From positions 1 to 8,780 of the forward strand of contig WFUI01000197.1 in NCBI GenBank assembly GCA_015485035.1: 8,780 nt of DNA, given 5' to 3'. The position numbers and the translations under genes are program-made. The notes under the pieces were generated by a model that searched no databases, was not told where the DNA came from, and saw only the letters and a list, made by a program, of their open reading frames with translations. Positions 1 through 7,294 of this stretch are shown here, piece after piece; position 1 is the stretch's first letter, and every line of letters starts with the position of its first letter. This stretch comes from Mariprofundus sp. GTDB lineage: Bacteria > Pseudomonadota > Zetaproteobacteria > Mariprofundales > Mariprofundaceae.

Positions 1-899
1 ACTGGGTGTTGAAACGTATGGAGCAGTTTTATCAGGTGCGTTTTCTGGGCCGGCCGGGGCACTGGCAGATTGAAGGCGATCGTGCCGATGCTGCTGGTCA
101 GGCGATGCATCGTTTGCTGAGATTGTCTGCGAAACAGCCGGGAGAATTTACCGATGTCGATGTGGAGGGTGTGTTGCGTGATGATGGTCGTGATGTAACG
201 GTGGAGGCCGGGGGGAAAGAGCCGGAAGAGAATGTTATCATTGCCGGGCGCCGGCATATCAGCGGTAAAACACCGAACCAGCGCGCCTATCTGAAAGCCA
301 TTCAAAACAAGACGCTGACACTGGCTGTCGGCCCGGCCGGTTCCGGCAAAACCTATCTTGCCGTGGCGGCGGCAGTTGCCGCGATGAACGGAAATCGGGT
401 GGAGCGTATTATCCTTACCCGCCCGGCGGTGGAGGCAGGCGAACGGCTGGGTTTTTTGCCCGGTGATTTGCAACAGAAAGTCGACCCCTATCTGCGCCCT
501 TTGTACGATGCCATGGCGGATATGCTGGGCATTGAAAAAATGAATGCATTGATTGAGCAGAGCCGCATTGAAGTAGCACCTCTGGCTTATATGCGCGGGC
601 GCACGCTCAATGATGCTTTTGTGATTCTGGATGAAGCACAGAATACCACACCCGAACAAATGAAAATGTTTCTGACGCGCCTCGGTTTCGGGGCCAAAAT
701 GGTGGTGACCGGCGATGTGACCCAGGTCGATTTGCCCCGTCATCAGAAGAGTGGCTTATTGCATGCGCTGCAGGTTCTGGAGCATGTCAATGATATCGCC
801 ATATGCCGGTTGAGCAGCAAGGATGTGGTACGCCACCAGCTGGTGGAGAAGATTGTGAATGCCTATGAGGATCGTGAAGAAGGCCCGGCCCATGGTTGA
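1..899 (+). CDS. ybeZ: PhoH-family ATPase, YbeZ-like (5' partial)
   Basis: This is a PhoH-like P-loop NTPase, a cytoplasmic protein thought to act in RNA metabolism together with its neighbour YbeY. The exact substrate is not settled for the family. Numbering from the GTG at position 6, the Walker A motif GPAGSGKT is at residues 109-116 and the Walker B motif VILDEAQN is at about 206-213. Other family segments are [19 protein letters not shown] (136-154) and [12 protein letters not shown] (233-244). The frame is open to the left edge (a Trp codon at 3-5). The first visible residues align with the interior of the N-terminal KH-like region of the family, and full-length homologues are about 310-350 aa. 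The true start is therefore probably just outside the window, and the GTG at 6 or ATG at 18 are not the start. The stop overlaps the ybeY start by 8 bp. In related genomes miaB often lies upstream. Confidence 0.95.
   Translation, partial: WVLKRMEQFYQVRFLGRPGHWQIEGDRADAAGQAMHRLLRLSAKQPGEFTDVDVEGVLRDDGRDVTVEAGGKEPEENVIIAGRRHISGKTPNQRAYLKAIQNKTLTLAVGPAGSGKTYLAVAAAVAAMNGNRVERIILTRPAVEAGERLGFLPGDLQQKVDPYLRPLYDAMADMLGIEKMNALIEQSRIEVAPLAYMRGRTLNDAFVILDEAQNTTPEQMKMFLTRLGFGAKMVVTGDVTQVDLPRHQKSGLLHALQVLEHVNDIAICRLSSKDVVRHQLVEKIVNAYEDREEGPAHG
877..883 (+). promoter_or_regulatory. ribosome binding site for ybeY
   Basis: The purine-rich run AAGAAGG sits 8 bases before the ATG at 892, inside the end of the phoH-like gene. 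It favours 892 over the in-frame ATG at 859, which would add 11 residues not typical of YbeY. A GGAG at 845-848 lies 10 bases before 859, so the longer form is not fully excluded. Confidence 0.55.
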
Positions 900-1374
900 T
901 GTTGTTGTCGATGAAGATGTGGACGAGGATTTTGAACCTCCGGAACGTATCGAAGAAGCAGTAGCCACCGCTTGTGCGGTAGCCGGATGGCTGGATTGTA
1001 AGCCTGATCTATGTATCCGCTTTGCCAGTGATCAGATAATCCAGGCATTGAACCTGCAATGGCGAGATATGGATAAAATGACCGATGTATTGTCCTTTCC
1101 CATGCAGGAGATGCCGTATGATTTTTCCGAGTCGCTGGGCGATATCGCGTTATCGGTACCATTTATCACGCAGGAAGCGAATCGCCTCGGCTTGTCTGCT
1201 CCGGATCATTGCCTGCATCTGATTATTCATGCCACGCTACACTTGCTTGGTTTTGATCATATTAACGATGATGATGCAGTTTCGATGCAGGCTCTGGAGC
1301 GGGAAGCCATGTGCCGTATGGGATTGCATAATCCTTATCCCGAACTGGACAATAGCTCTGGAGAATGTTCATGA
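892..1374 (+). CDS. ybeY: endoribonuclease YbeY, rRNA maturation factor
   Basis: YbeY is a single-strand-specific, metal-dependent endoribonuclease. In the family it is needed for 16S rRNA 3'-end maturation and 70S ribosome quality control. The signature HxxxHxxxxxH is complete: His113, His117 and His123 in [11 protein letters not shown], which bind the zinc. The upstream family blocks DVLSFP (65-70) and GDIALS (83-88) are present. At 160 aa the length is normal. The start at 892 puts VDV near the N-terminus, as in other YbeY proteins. The segment that follows is unusually acidic ([10 protein letters not shown]). The gene overlaps the PhoH-like gene by 8 bp and corC by the 4-bp ATGA at 1371-1374, which suggests co-translation. 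The PhoH-YbeY pairing is widely conserved and supports a joint RNA role. Confidence 0.96.
   Translation: MVDVVVDEDVDEDFEPPERIEEAVATACAVAGWLDCKPDLCIRFASDQIIQALNLQWRDMDKMTDVLSFPMQEMPYDFSESLGDIALSVPFITQEANRLGLSAPDHCLHLIIHATLHLLGFDHINDDDAVSMQALEREAMCRMGLHNPYPELDNSSGECS
1360..1363 (+). promoter_or_regulatory. ribosome binding site deciding the corC start
   Basis: GGAG lies 7 bases before the ATG at 1371 but only 1 base before the in-frame ATG at 1365. This makes 1371 the better start and gives a classic ATGA stop/start overlap with ybeY. Confidence 0.6.
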
Positions 1375-2210
1375 GCATGATTCAGAATTGGATGCACAGC
1401 TTGCGCAAATTGTTGATTGATCGTTTGCGACCAGGGCGTGATGAGCAGGAGTTATTGGCTGTGCTGGGCCGGGCTGAGGCGGTGCAGTCGGATGACCAGC
1501 GCAGCATGCTGGAGCGCATGGTTGAATTGCATGACATGCGTGTGCGCGAAGTGATGGTGCCACGATCGGAAATTCATGCGGTTGCGGCAGATACGTCACT
1601 GGCTGATGTTGAAAAAGCCATGCTGGAAAAGGGTGTCAGCCGTATGCCGGTCATGGAGGGTGATATCGACCATGTATTGGGTGTGGTGCATGTTCGGGAT
1701 GTGGTTGCGGCGCGTATCAATGGTGAATCTCCCGAGCTGAAAACATTGCTGCGTCCATGTCTGCGGGTGCTGGAGCTGGAACAGGTATCCGGTTTGTTAT
1801 CCGAGATGCGTGAACATTCCTGTCAGATTGCTATCGTTCTGGATGAATACGGAGGAACCGCTGGCCTGATTACACTGCCGGATCTGGTGCGTGAGATTAT
1901 CGGTGAAATCGGTGAGGATGGCGAAGAAGAAGAGAGCGAATTACATACGATGAATGACGGCAGTTTTATTGTTCAGGCGCGTATGCATATTGAAGAATTG
2001 GCCGAAGCACTGGATATGCAACTGCCACAGGGTGATTATGATACCGTGGGCGGCTGGCTGACCGCATATCTTGGTCGCATCCCCAAGCATGGTGAGAAGC
2101 TTATGCTGGATGGGCTGCAGATTCAGGTGCTGGAGGCAGATCCGCGACGCATTACCAAAGTGCGTATTCAGAAGCCGGCGAATCAATCATCCACTAAGAC
2201 CGATCAGTGA
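1371..2210 (+). CDS. corC: CorC/YbeX-type CBS-domain protein
   Basis: This is a cytosolic protein of the CorC/HlyC family. It was historically linked to magnesium and cobalt efflux with CorA. YbeX has more recently been tied to ribosome-related metabolism and magnesium homeostasis. From Met at 1371 (279 aa), the first CBS domain begins at VREVMVPR (58-65) and includes VHVRDVV (106-112). The second CBS domain includes DEYGGTAGL (158-166), a family hallmark. An acidic linker (GEDGEEEESE) leads to the C-terminal CorC_HlyC domain (about 200-272, with YDTVGGWL). There is no N-terminal DUF21 membrane domain, so this is the short soluble form typical of the ybeY-lnt cluster rather than a CNNM/MpfA-type transporter. 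Its stop overlaps the lnt GTG start (GTGA, 2207-2210). Confidence 0.94.
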   Translation: MSMIQNWMHSLRKLLIDRLRPGRDEQELLAVLGRAEAVQSDDQRSMLERMVELHDMRVREVMVPRSEIHAVAADTSLADVEKAMLEKGVSRMPVMEGDIDHVLGVVHVRDVVAARINGESPELKTLLRPCLRVLELEQVSGLLSEMREHSCQIAIVLDEYGGTAGLITLPDLVREIIGEIGEDGEEEESELHTMNDGSFIVQARMHIEELAEALDMQLPQGDYDTVGGWLTAYLGRIPKHGEKLMLDGLQIQVLEADPRRITKVRIQKPANQSSTKTDQ

Positions 2211-3727
2211 CAGCGAACAGAAAATTTCATGCCCTTTTTGCATTGATGCTCGGGGCGTTGATGCCTTTTGCATTTTCTCCCTACGATCTGTTCTGGCTGG
2301 TTATCCCGGTTATGACCGGCTGGTTGTGGTTGATCCGCCAGGGTGCGCCACTGTTCACCGGTTTTGCGTTCGGCCTGGGTTGGTTTGGATTCGGGGCATG
2401 GTGGCTGGCACCGACACTGCATACTTTCGGGCATCTGCCGTGGATTGCTGCTGCTTTTTGTGTATTGCTGGTGGGTTGTGTCATGGCATTGCTGCCTGCC
2501 ATGTGGGCGTGGTTGACCTGGAAACTGGCCGGGAGAACAGCCTGGGTATTGCTGGTTTTTCCTGCGGCGGCCGTGGGAGAAGAGTGGCTGAGAGGCCATT
2601 TATTTACAGGCTTGCCATGGACAGCCTTGGGTAACCTGATGCTGGATACACCGGCCATTGGCTGGGCAACATGGTTTGGTGTGTATGGTTTGGCGCTGTT
2701 TCCCGCATTGGTTGCTGCCTCGTTGGTGTTGCTGCTGTCGCCCGGATCTCGATCACTTTATCCGGGAGGAGTCGGAGCCGGTGTCGCCATATTGTTGTTC
2801 ACGCTGGCTCCGGCGATTGATCAGGGGCAGGGGAAACAGTATCGGGCCGCACTGGTGCAGGCGAATATTCCGCAGGATCATAAATGGGATGCATCTTTTG
2901 TGGGCGAAACCATGCGACGCTACGGTGCCATGTCAACCGGTGTGGCTGCAGAGGCAGATATCATTATCTGGCCTGAGGCGGCTATTCCTTTTTTTATGGA
3001 GCGTACCCCGGGTTGGGAAAAATGGTTGAACATGCAGGTGCAGCGTTGGCAAACACCGTTGTTATACGGTGGTCTGAAACTGACCGGCCAGAGTGCCGGG
3101 CAGCATACAGCGCAAAACGGATTATTTTCTCTTGAACCTCAACAGGTCGGCTCTGGCCGGGCGGGTTTGGGCCTGGTTGATCAGACGCTGGAAGAACGCC
3201 CCTTTGCCGGCAAACACCATCTGGTGCCGTTCGGCGAATATGTACCGGACTGGATACCGTTTCTACACACGCTGGTACCGGAAATCGCCGATTTCAAACC
3301 CGCAAAAGATACGGGTGTAATTCAGGCAAGAGGTATTTCTTACGGCTCATTGATTTGTTATGAATCGCTGTTTCCGGAGGAGGCCAGAGCACGGGTATTG
3401 AATGGCGCCGAGGTGTTGGTCAATGTTACGAATGATGCGTGGTATGGCACGACACCCGCGGCCTGGCAGCATTTTCAGGCTGCCCGCATGCGGGCGGTAG
3501 AAACAGGGCGTTTTGTGTTGCGGGCCGCCAACACGGGCGTGACAGCAATTATTCAACCCGACGGGGTCATTCGCAGCATCAAACCATGGTGGACTGAAAC
3601 CGTATTGCTCGGTACATATCAATTATCGAAAGCACAAACACACTATGTGCGCTGGGGTGACTGGCCTTTGCTTGCATGCCTGTTTATGCTGGCCGTTCCA
3701 TGTTTTTTCAGGCAGGAGAGGATATGA
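2207..3727 (+). CDS. lnt: apolipoprotein N-acyltransferase Lnt
   Basis: Lnt is an inner-membrane enzyme that transfers an acyl chain from phospholipid to the N-terminal cysteine of diacylglyceryl apolipoproteins, the last step of lipoprotein maturation. The first 200 or so residues form several hydrophobic membrane segments, including 9-24, 27-43, 79-100, 111-122, 155-178 and 186-202. A periplasmic nitrilase-like domain follows (about 212-470), and a last membrane segment lies near 485-500. The Glu-Lys-Cys triad is intact: Glu257 in IIWPEAAIPF, Lys336 in FAGKHHLVPFGEY and Cys384 in SLICYESLF. At 506 aa the length matches the family. The start is GTG in a GTGA overlap with corC. No good Shine-Dalgarno precedes it, so translation probably depends on coupling. 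The alternative Met codons at residues 14 and 19 would cut into the first membrane helix. Confidence 0.97.
   Translation: MTANRKFHALFALMLGALMPFAFSPYDLFWLVIPVMTGWLWLIRQGAPLFTGFAFGLGWFGFGAWWLAPTLHTFGHLPWIAAAFCVLLVGCVMALLPAMWAWLTWKLAGRTAWVLLVFPAAAVGEEWLRGHLFTGLPWTALGNLMLDTPAIGWATWFGVYGLALFPALVAASLVLLLSPGSRSLYPGGVGAGVAILLFTLAPAIDQGQGKQYRAALVQANIPQDHKWDASFVGETMRRYGAMSTGVAAEADIIIWPEAAIPFFMERTPGWEKWLNMQVQRWQTPLLYGGLKLTGQSAGQHTAQNGLFSLEPQQVGSGRAGLGLVDQTLEERPFAGKHHLVPFGEYVPDWIPFLHTLVPEIADFKPAKDTGVIQARGISYGSLICYESLFPEEARARVLNGAEVLVNVTNDAWYGTTPAAWQHFQAARMRAVETGRFVLRAANTGVTAIIQPDGVIRSIKPWWTETVLLGTYQLSKAQTHYVRWGDWPLLACLFMLAVPCFFRQERI
3714..3718 (+). promoter_or_regulatory. ribosome binding site deciding the gpsA start
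   Basis: AGGAG stands 5 bases before the ATG at 3724. It selects this start over the in-frame ATG at 3676, which would add 16 residues ahead of the nucleotide-binding strand and overlap lnt by about 50 bp. Confidence 0.7.
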
Positions 3728-4713
3728 ACAGAGAGCAGGTGTGCGTACTGGGGGCAGGCTCATGGGGAACAGCGCTGGCTCTGGTGCTGGCCCGTTCCGG
3801 GCGGCGGCAGGTGAGGCTGTTTACCCGTAATGCCGAACATGTCGCGGCTATTCATGAGTCAGGTGAGAATAGCCGGTTTCTGCCCGGGATTGCATTGCCT
3901 GAAAACATTCGTGTCAGTTGCGATGTGGATCAGGCAATCCGTGATGTTGATGCCTGCATCTATGCCTTGCCATGTGCGGCAGTGGATGATTATCTGCCGT
4001 TGCTGGCCGGGGCTGATTATCCGGTGATTGCCGCTTGCAAGGGGTTGCATCCGGACAGCTTGATTCGTACTGATGAAATGCTGGCGCAGTATATCGACCG
4101 GTCGCGCATTGCTATCCTGTCCGGCCCTTCATTTGCAGTTGAAGTGGCCAGGAACCAGCCGACAGCCATTACCATGGCAGCGGAAAACCTTGAATTTGCA
4201 GCGGCAGTTGCAAGGTTTTTCGATGATACCAATTTCCGGATATATCTCAGTGATGATGTGGTGGGTGTGGCGATGGGCGGGGCATTGAAAAATGTGATTG
4301 CCATTGCGGCAGGTATGGCTGACGGCCTGGGTTTTGGTCATAACTCGGTAGCTGCAGCAGTGACTCGCGGGCTGGCTGAAATGGCGCGATTGACTGAAGC
4401 ATGTGGAGGGCGTTCGGATACGCTGATGGGGTTATCAGGCCTTGGTGATCTGGTGCTGACCTGTACCGGCAGCCTGTCGCGCAATCGCAGATTTGGCATG
4501 GCGGTGGCACAGGGTAAATCGCTTGATATGGCAAAGGCCGAAATCGGTCAGGTGGTCGAGGGTGTGCGTACAGCCATGGCAGTGGATCATCTGGCTGGAA
4601 AGCTGGCAATTGAATTACCCCTGATGCAAAGCGTGCACCGTATATTGATCGGAGAGCTGAATATTCAGGACGCGCTTGTTCAATTGATGGCGCGCCCTGA
4701 AAAGCCGGAGTAA
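3724..4713 (+). CDS. gpsA: NAD(P)-dependent glycerol-3-phosphate dehydrogenase
   Basis: GpsA is a cytosolic enzyme that reduces dihydroxyacetone phosphate to sn-glycerol-3-phosphate, the backbone for phospholipid synthesis. From Met at 3724 (329 aa, normal length), the dinucleotide-binding motif GAGSWG is at 10-15. ACKG with Lys106 and SGPSFAVEVA (133-142) follow. The catalytic Lys189 lies in GALKNVIAIAAG, and the C-terminal helical domain contains GLSGLGDLVLTC (236-247) and RNRRFG (253-258). All expected blocks are intact. The start forms an ATGA overlap with the lnt stop and has a strong ribosome binding site. The stop forms TAATG with the next gene. Its place beside lnt makes sense, because both act in the phospholipid and lipoprotein supply of the envelope, although that link is an inference. 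Confidence 0.97.
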   Translation: MNREQVCVLGAGSWGTALALVLARSGRRQVRLFTRNAEHVAAIHESGENSRFLPGIALPENIRVSCDVDQAIRDVDACIYALPCAAVDDYLPLLAGADYPVIAACKGLHPDSLIRTDEMLAQYIDRSRIAILSGPSFAVEVARNQPTAITMAAENLEFAAAVARFFDDTNFRIYLSDDVVGVAMGGALKNVIAIAAGMADGLGFGHNSVAAAVTRGLAEMARLTEACGGRSDTLMGLSGLGDLVLTCTGSLSRNRRFGMAVAQGKSLDMAKAEIGQVVEGVRTAMAVDHLAGKLAIELPLMQSVHRILIGELNIQDALVQLMARPEKPE

Positions 4714-5234
4714 TGAAAGAGCAGGACTTGTTCACTGAAGCGATGGGAAAGGTGCAGCCATTGAAGTCTGCCGCCGATAAAGTCGTGGTTACAAAACCAA
4801 AGCCGCGTCATCTCAAGGGAAATACAGCCATCCGGCGTGAGCAAGTGAGCCCGGCGTCGAAGCCGTCAACCGCGTTATCAGTACAGGCCACCAGCGATCC
4901 ATGGGTGTTTGTCGCTGACGGCATTTCGAGAGACAGGCTCAGGCGTTTGGCTGCCGGTCGTCCCCCGGTTGGGCAGACATTCGACCTGCACGGCATGACA
5001 CGTGATGAGGCTCTGGACACGCTGGAGCTTGGGGTCGGGCGGGCCATCAGCGAGAGCAAACGTGTCATTTGTATCATTCATGGGCGTGGCCTGCATTCGC
5101 AGGGTAAGGCCGTGTTGAAAGAAGCGGTTCATCACTGGCTAAGGCAGGGCATTTTTGCACATGCCGTGTTGGCTGTGATTCCGCAGCCGGGAAGTGGTGG
5201 TGGTGCCTGTCTGGTATTGTTGCGCCGCCAATAA
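4713..5234 (+). CDS. Smr-domain protein (YdaL-like)
   Basis: This is a small cytosolic protein with a C-terminal Smr (small MutS-related) domain. Stand-alone Smr proteins such as E. coli YdaL have DNA-nicking endonuclease activity in vitro, and other Smr proteins cleave RNA, so the physiological substrate here is open. Residues 1-60 are a basic, low-complexity arm (KPKPRHLKG and similar). A short conserved block, WVFVADGISRDRLRRLAAG (64-82), precedes the Smr domain at about 90-172. The domain carries the DLHG motif (91-94), the HGRG motif (123-126) and the Gly-rich QPGSGGGA turn (158-165). At 173 aa the length fits proteobacterial YdaL/SmrA proteins. The start overlaps the gpsA stop (TAATG). 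GGAG at 4707-4710 is only 2 bases from the ATG, so coupled re-initiation is likely. Confidence 0.9.
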   Translation: MKEQDLFTEAMGKVQPLKSAADKVVVTKPKPRHLKGNTAIRREQVSPASKPSTALSVQATSDPWVFVADGISRDRLRRLAAGRPPVGQTFDLHGMTRDEALDTLELGVGRAISESKRVICIIHGRGLHSQGKAVLKEAVHHWLRQGIFAHAVLAVIPQPGSGGGACLVLLRRQ

Positions 5235-5251
5235 GGTTTTGGAGCAGGCTT

Positions 5252-7222
5252 ATGAACAGCTTATGGGATGAAGAGCAGGTTACTGCCATCGCCGACGATC
5301 CGTTGGCGCTGCGGGTGTATACATCGCGATTGCTGGGACGCGAACCATCATTGGTACTGCATGGTGGCGGAAATACTTCACTCAAGGACGATGTGACCAA
5401 TTTGTTCGGTGACACCGAACGCATTCTCTTTGTAAAGGGCAGTGGCTGGGACTTGGCGAACATAGAAAAACCCGGTTTTGCACCGGTACGTCTCGATGTG
5501 CTGAAGAAAATGGTGCAACTGGAAGTGCTGAGTGATTCGGACATGGTTAATGCCCAGCGTGCTGCTATGATAAATCCCAATGCGCCCAATCCATCGGTTG
5601 AAGCGATTCTGCATGCCATTATCCCGTTCACCTTTGTCGATCACACTCATGCCGATGCGGTGGTCACGATCAGCAACACGGCCGATGGCGAAGCTCGGCT
5701 GCAGGAAATCTATGGCGATGAGGTGTTGATCCTGCCTTATATCATGCCGGGCTTTGTGCTGGCCAGGCAGGTCTATCAGAGAACCGCAGGCATCGACTGG
5801 TCGCACTTAAAAGGCATTGTGTTAATGCATCACGGTCTGTTCACCTTTGCCAATGACGGGCGCGAAAGTTACGAGAATATGATTGACCTGGTCAGCAAGG
5901 CGGAAGATTTTCTGGATGAGCAGGCACCGCTTGTACCGGCCACATCCACGCCAGCCACGATTGATTTGATGCAACTGGCCGTCATGCGTCAAGCTGTTTC
6001 ACTGGCGCGTGCCACGCCGGTACTGGCGAGGTTGGACAGTGATGCCAAGGCCGTTGATTTCTCGGCCAGGCCGGATGTGGCGGATATTACAGCCCGAGGG
6101 CCGCTGACGCCCGATCATGTGATTCGCACCAAGCGCACCGCCATGATGATTGGTGATGATGCAGGCGCATCGGTTTCTGCATTTAGCGCTGACTATGACG
6201 ATTATTTCAGGCGCAATAACGATGGCAGCCTGACCTGTCTCGATCCGGCCCCGCGCTGGGCGCTGTGGCCCAGGCGCGGAGCGCTGTCTTTCGGGACAAC
6301 GCCGGGAGAATGTCAGATCATCGCCGATATCAGCAGACACACCATGCAAGCCATTGCCCGCGCCGAAGCACTCGGCGGGTGGCAGGCTTTGCCCGAAAAA
6401 GATATTTTTGAACTCGAATACTGGGAACTGGAGCAGGCCAAGCTGAAGCAGAGGGGTGCAGCACCTGAATTCCGTGGCAAGGTCGCGCTGGTAACCGGTG
6501 CGGCCAGCGGTATCGGGGCAGCCTGCGTGGAAGCGCTGCTGGCGCGCGGGGCAGTGGTGGCGGCGCTGGATATCCAGACCGGCATCACCTCGCGTTTCCC
6601 GGCATCATCGGTGCTCGGCATCGCCTGCGACATGACGGATCCGGTCGCAGTCCACGATGCAGTTGCAGCAACCGTTTGTCGTTTCGGTGGGCTGGATATG
6701 GTGATCAGCAATGCCGGTATTTTTCCGCCCGGCAGTCGCATCGAATCCATGGATGCACATACGTGGCAGCAAAGCTTGGATGTGAATCTGACCAGTCATC
6801 AGTGCCTGATGCAGGAAGCAATTCCGTACCTGAAACACGGCCTTGATCCGGCTATCGTTGTCATTGCATCGAAAAATGTACCGGCCCCGGGGCCGGGTGC
6901 AGCGGCTTATTCAGTGGCCAAGGCGGGATTGACGCAGATGGCACGTGTGGCAGCGCTGGAATTGGGCGGCGATGGTATTCGGGTGAATGTATTGCATCCC
7001 AATGCGGTATTCGATACGGCCATCTGGACGGATGAGGTGTTAATCAAACGCGCTGCCAGCTATGGCCTGAGCGTGCAGGAATATAAAGCCAATAATGTGT
7101 TAAAATGCGAGGTTACTTCTCACCATGTGGCCGAACTGGCCTGTGCCATGGCCGGCAATTTGTTTGCCTGCACGACGGGCGCGCAATTGCCGGTAGATGG
7201 CGGTAATGAGCGGGTGATCTGA
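5252..7222 (+). CDS. bifunctional class II aldolase / short-chain dehydrogenase
   Basis: This 656-aa fusion belongs to the family of rhamnulose-1-phosphate aldolase/lactaldehyde dehydrogenase proteins (the RhaEW/YuxG type). The N-terminal class II aldolase half (about 20-250) has LHGGGNTS (36-43) and the metal-site histidines His131, His133 (VDHTHAD) and His193/194 (LMHHG). After a linker, a Rossmann-fold SDR half begins near 408. It has TGAASGIG (415-422), NAG (487-489), Ser540 in IASKN, and the YxxxK pair Tyr553/Lys557. The C-terminus GAQLPVDGGNERVI is typical of the fusion family. Both active sites look intact. The likely chemistry is cleavage of a sugar phosphate followed by oxidation or reduction of a product. 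The substrate cannot be read from sequence, and no sugar kinase, isomerase or transporter is nearby. GGAG at 5241-5244 sits 7 bases before the ATG. The Smr gene ends 17 bp upstream. Confidence 0.93.
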   Translation: MNSLWDEEQVTAIADDPLALRVYTSRLLGREPSLVLHGGGNTSLKDDVTNLFGDTERILFVKGSGWDLANIEKPGFAPVRLDVLKKMVQLEVLSDSDMVNAQRAAMINPNAPNPSVEAILHAIIPFTFVDHTHADAVVTISNTADGEARLQEIYGDEVLILPYIMPGFVLARQVYQRTAGIDWSHLKGIVLMHHGLFTFANDGRESYENMIDLVSKAEDFLDEQAPLVPATSTPATIDLMQLAVMRQAVSLARATPVLARLDSDAKAVDFSARPDVADITARGPLTPDHVIRTKRTAMMIGDDAGASVSAFSADYDDYFRRNNDGSLTCLDPAPRWALWPRRGALSFGTTPGECQIIADISRHTMQAIARAEALGGWQALPEKDIFELEYWELEQAKLKQRGAAPEFRGKVALVTGAASGIGAACVEALLARGAVVAALDIQTGITSRFPASSVLGIACDMTDPVAVHDAVAATVCRFGGLDMVISNAGIFPPGSRIESMDAHTWQQSLDVNLTSHQCLMQEAIPYLKHGLDPAIVVIASKNVPAPGPGAAAYSVAKAGLTQMARVAALELGGDGIRVNVLHPNAVFDTAIWTDEVLIKRAASYGLSVQEYKANNVLKCEVTSHHVAELACAMAGNLFACTTGAQLPVDGGNERVI

Positions 7223-7294
7223 TGCGTTTCGGAGCAATGATATATCAATGACACGAGCTATTATGCAGACAGTTTTATTTCGTTGGTGTTCGTA
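7223..7294 (+). other. 72-bp gap, longest non-coding stretch in the window
   Basis: The gap is visibly richer in A/T than the flanking genes. It contains a possible promoter (7237-7264), a 10-bp perfect palindrome TGATATATCA (7238-7247) and two very short reading frames. No hairpin followed by a T-run is visible, so I see no intrinsic terminator after the aldolase gene. It is the most likely place for an internal promoter that would separate the right-hand genes from the left-hand operon. Confidence 0.5.
7237..7264 (+). promoter_or_regulatory. weak sigma70-like promoter candidate
   Basis: ATGATA (7237-7242, 4 of 6 matches to TTGACA) and TATTAT (7259-7264, 5 of 6 matches to TATAAT) are separated by 16 bases. 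Transcription would start near 7271, shortly before the DUF2782 gene. A second, poorer pair is ATGACA (7248-7253) and TTTTAT (7273-7278) with a 19-base spacer. Matches of this quality arise by chance in AT-rich gaps, so this is only a candidate. Confidence 0.25.

Noticed and set aside
6..20. GTG (6) or ATG (18) as the true start of the PhoH-like gene
   Set aside because: The frame stays open to the window edge, and the first visible residues match the interior of the family's N-terminal region, so the gene is truncated by the window.
2071..2634. + strand open frame of 187 codons across corC and lnt in another frame
   Set aside because: It overlaps two clear genes, and its Cys- and Arg-rich translation is typical of a frame-shifted shadow.
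2989..2995. Seven-T run in lnt as a possible phase-variation or slippage site
   Set aside because: Seven bases is short for slippage control, the frame is intact, and it encodes the conserved PFF segment next to catalytic Glu257.
4247..4735. Reverse-strand open frame of 162 codons antisense to gpsA
   Set aside because: It is Pro/Gln/Ser-rich with no domain, and gpsA on the + strand is intact with all catalytic residues.
5074..5631. Long reverse-strand open frame (185 codons) across the Smr/aldolase junction
   Set aside because: Its translation has no recognisable family motif, is Ser/Thr- and Pro-rich, and lies antisense to two well-supported genes. It is a shadow of their codon bias.
6313..6750. 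Reverse-strand open frame of 145 codons antisense to the aldolase/SDR junction
   Set aside because: It has low-complexity Ala/Ser composition, no motif and no ribosome binding site. The sense gene explains the region.
7223..7294. Intrinsic terminator after the aldolase gene
   Set aside because: The only symmetric element, TGATATATCA, is AT-rich with no loop and no following T-run. It would not form a stable terminator hairpin.
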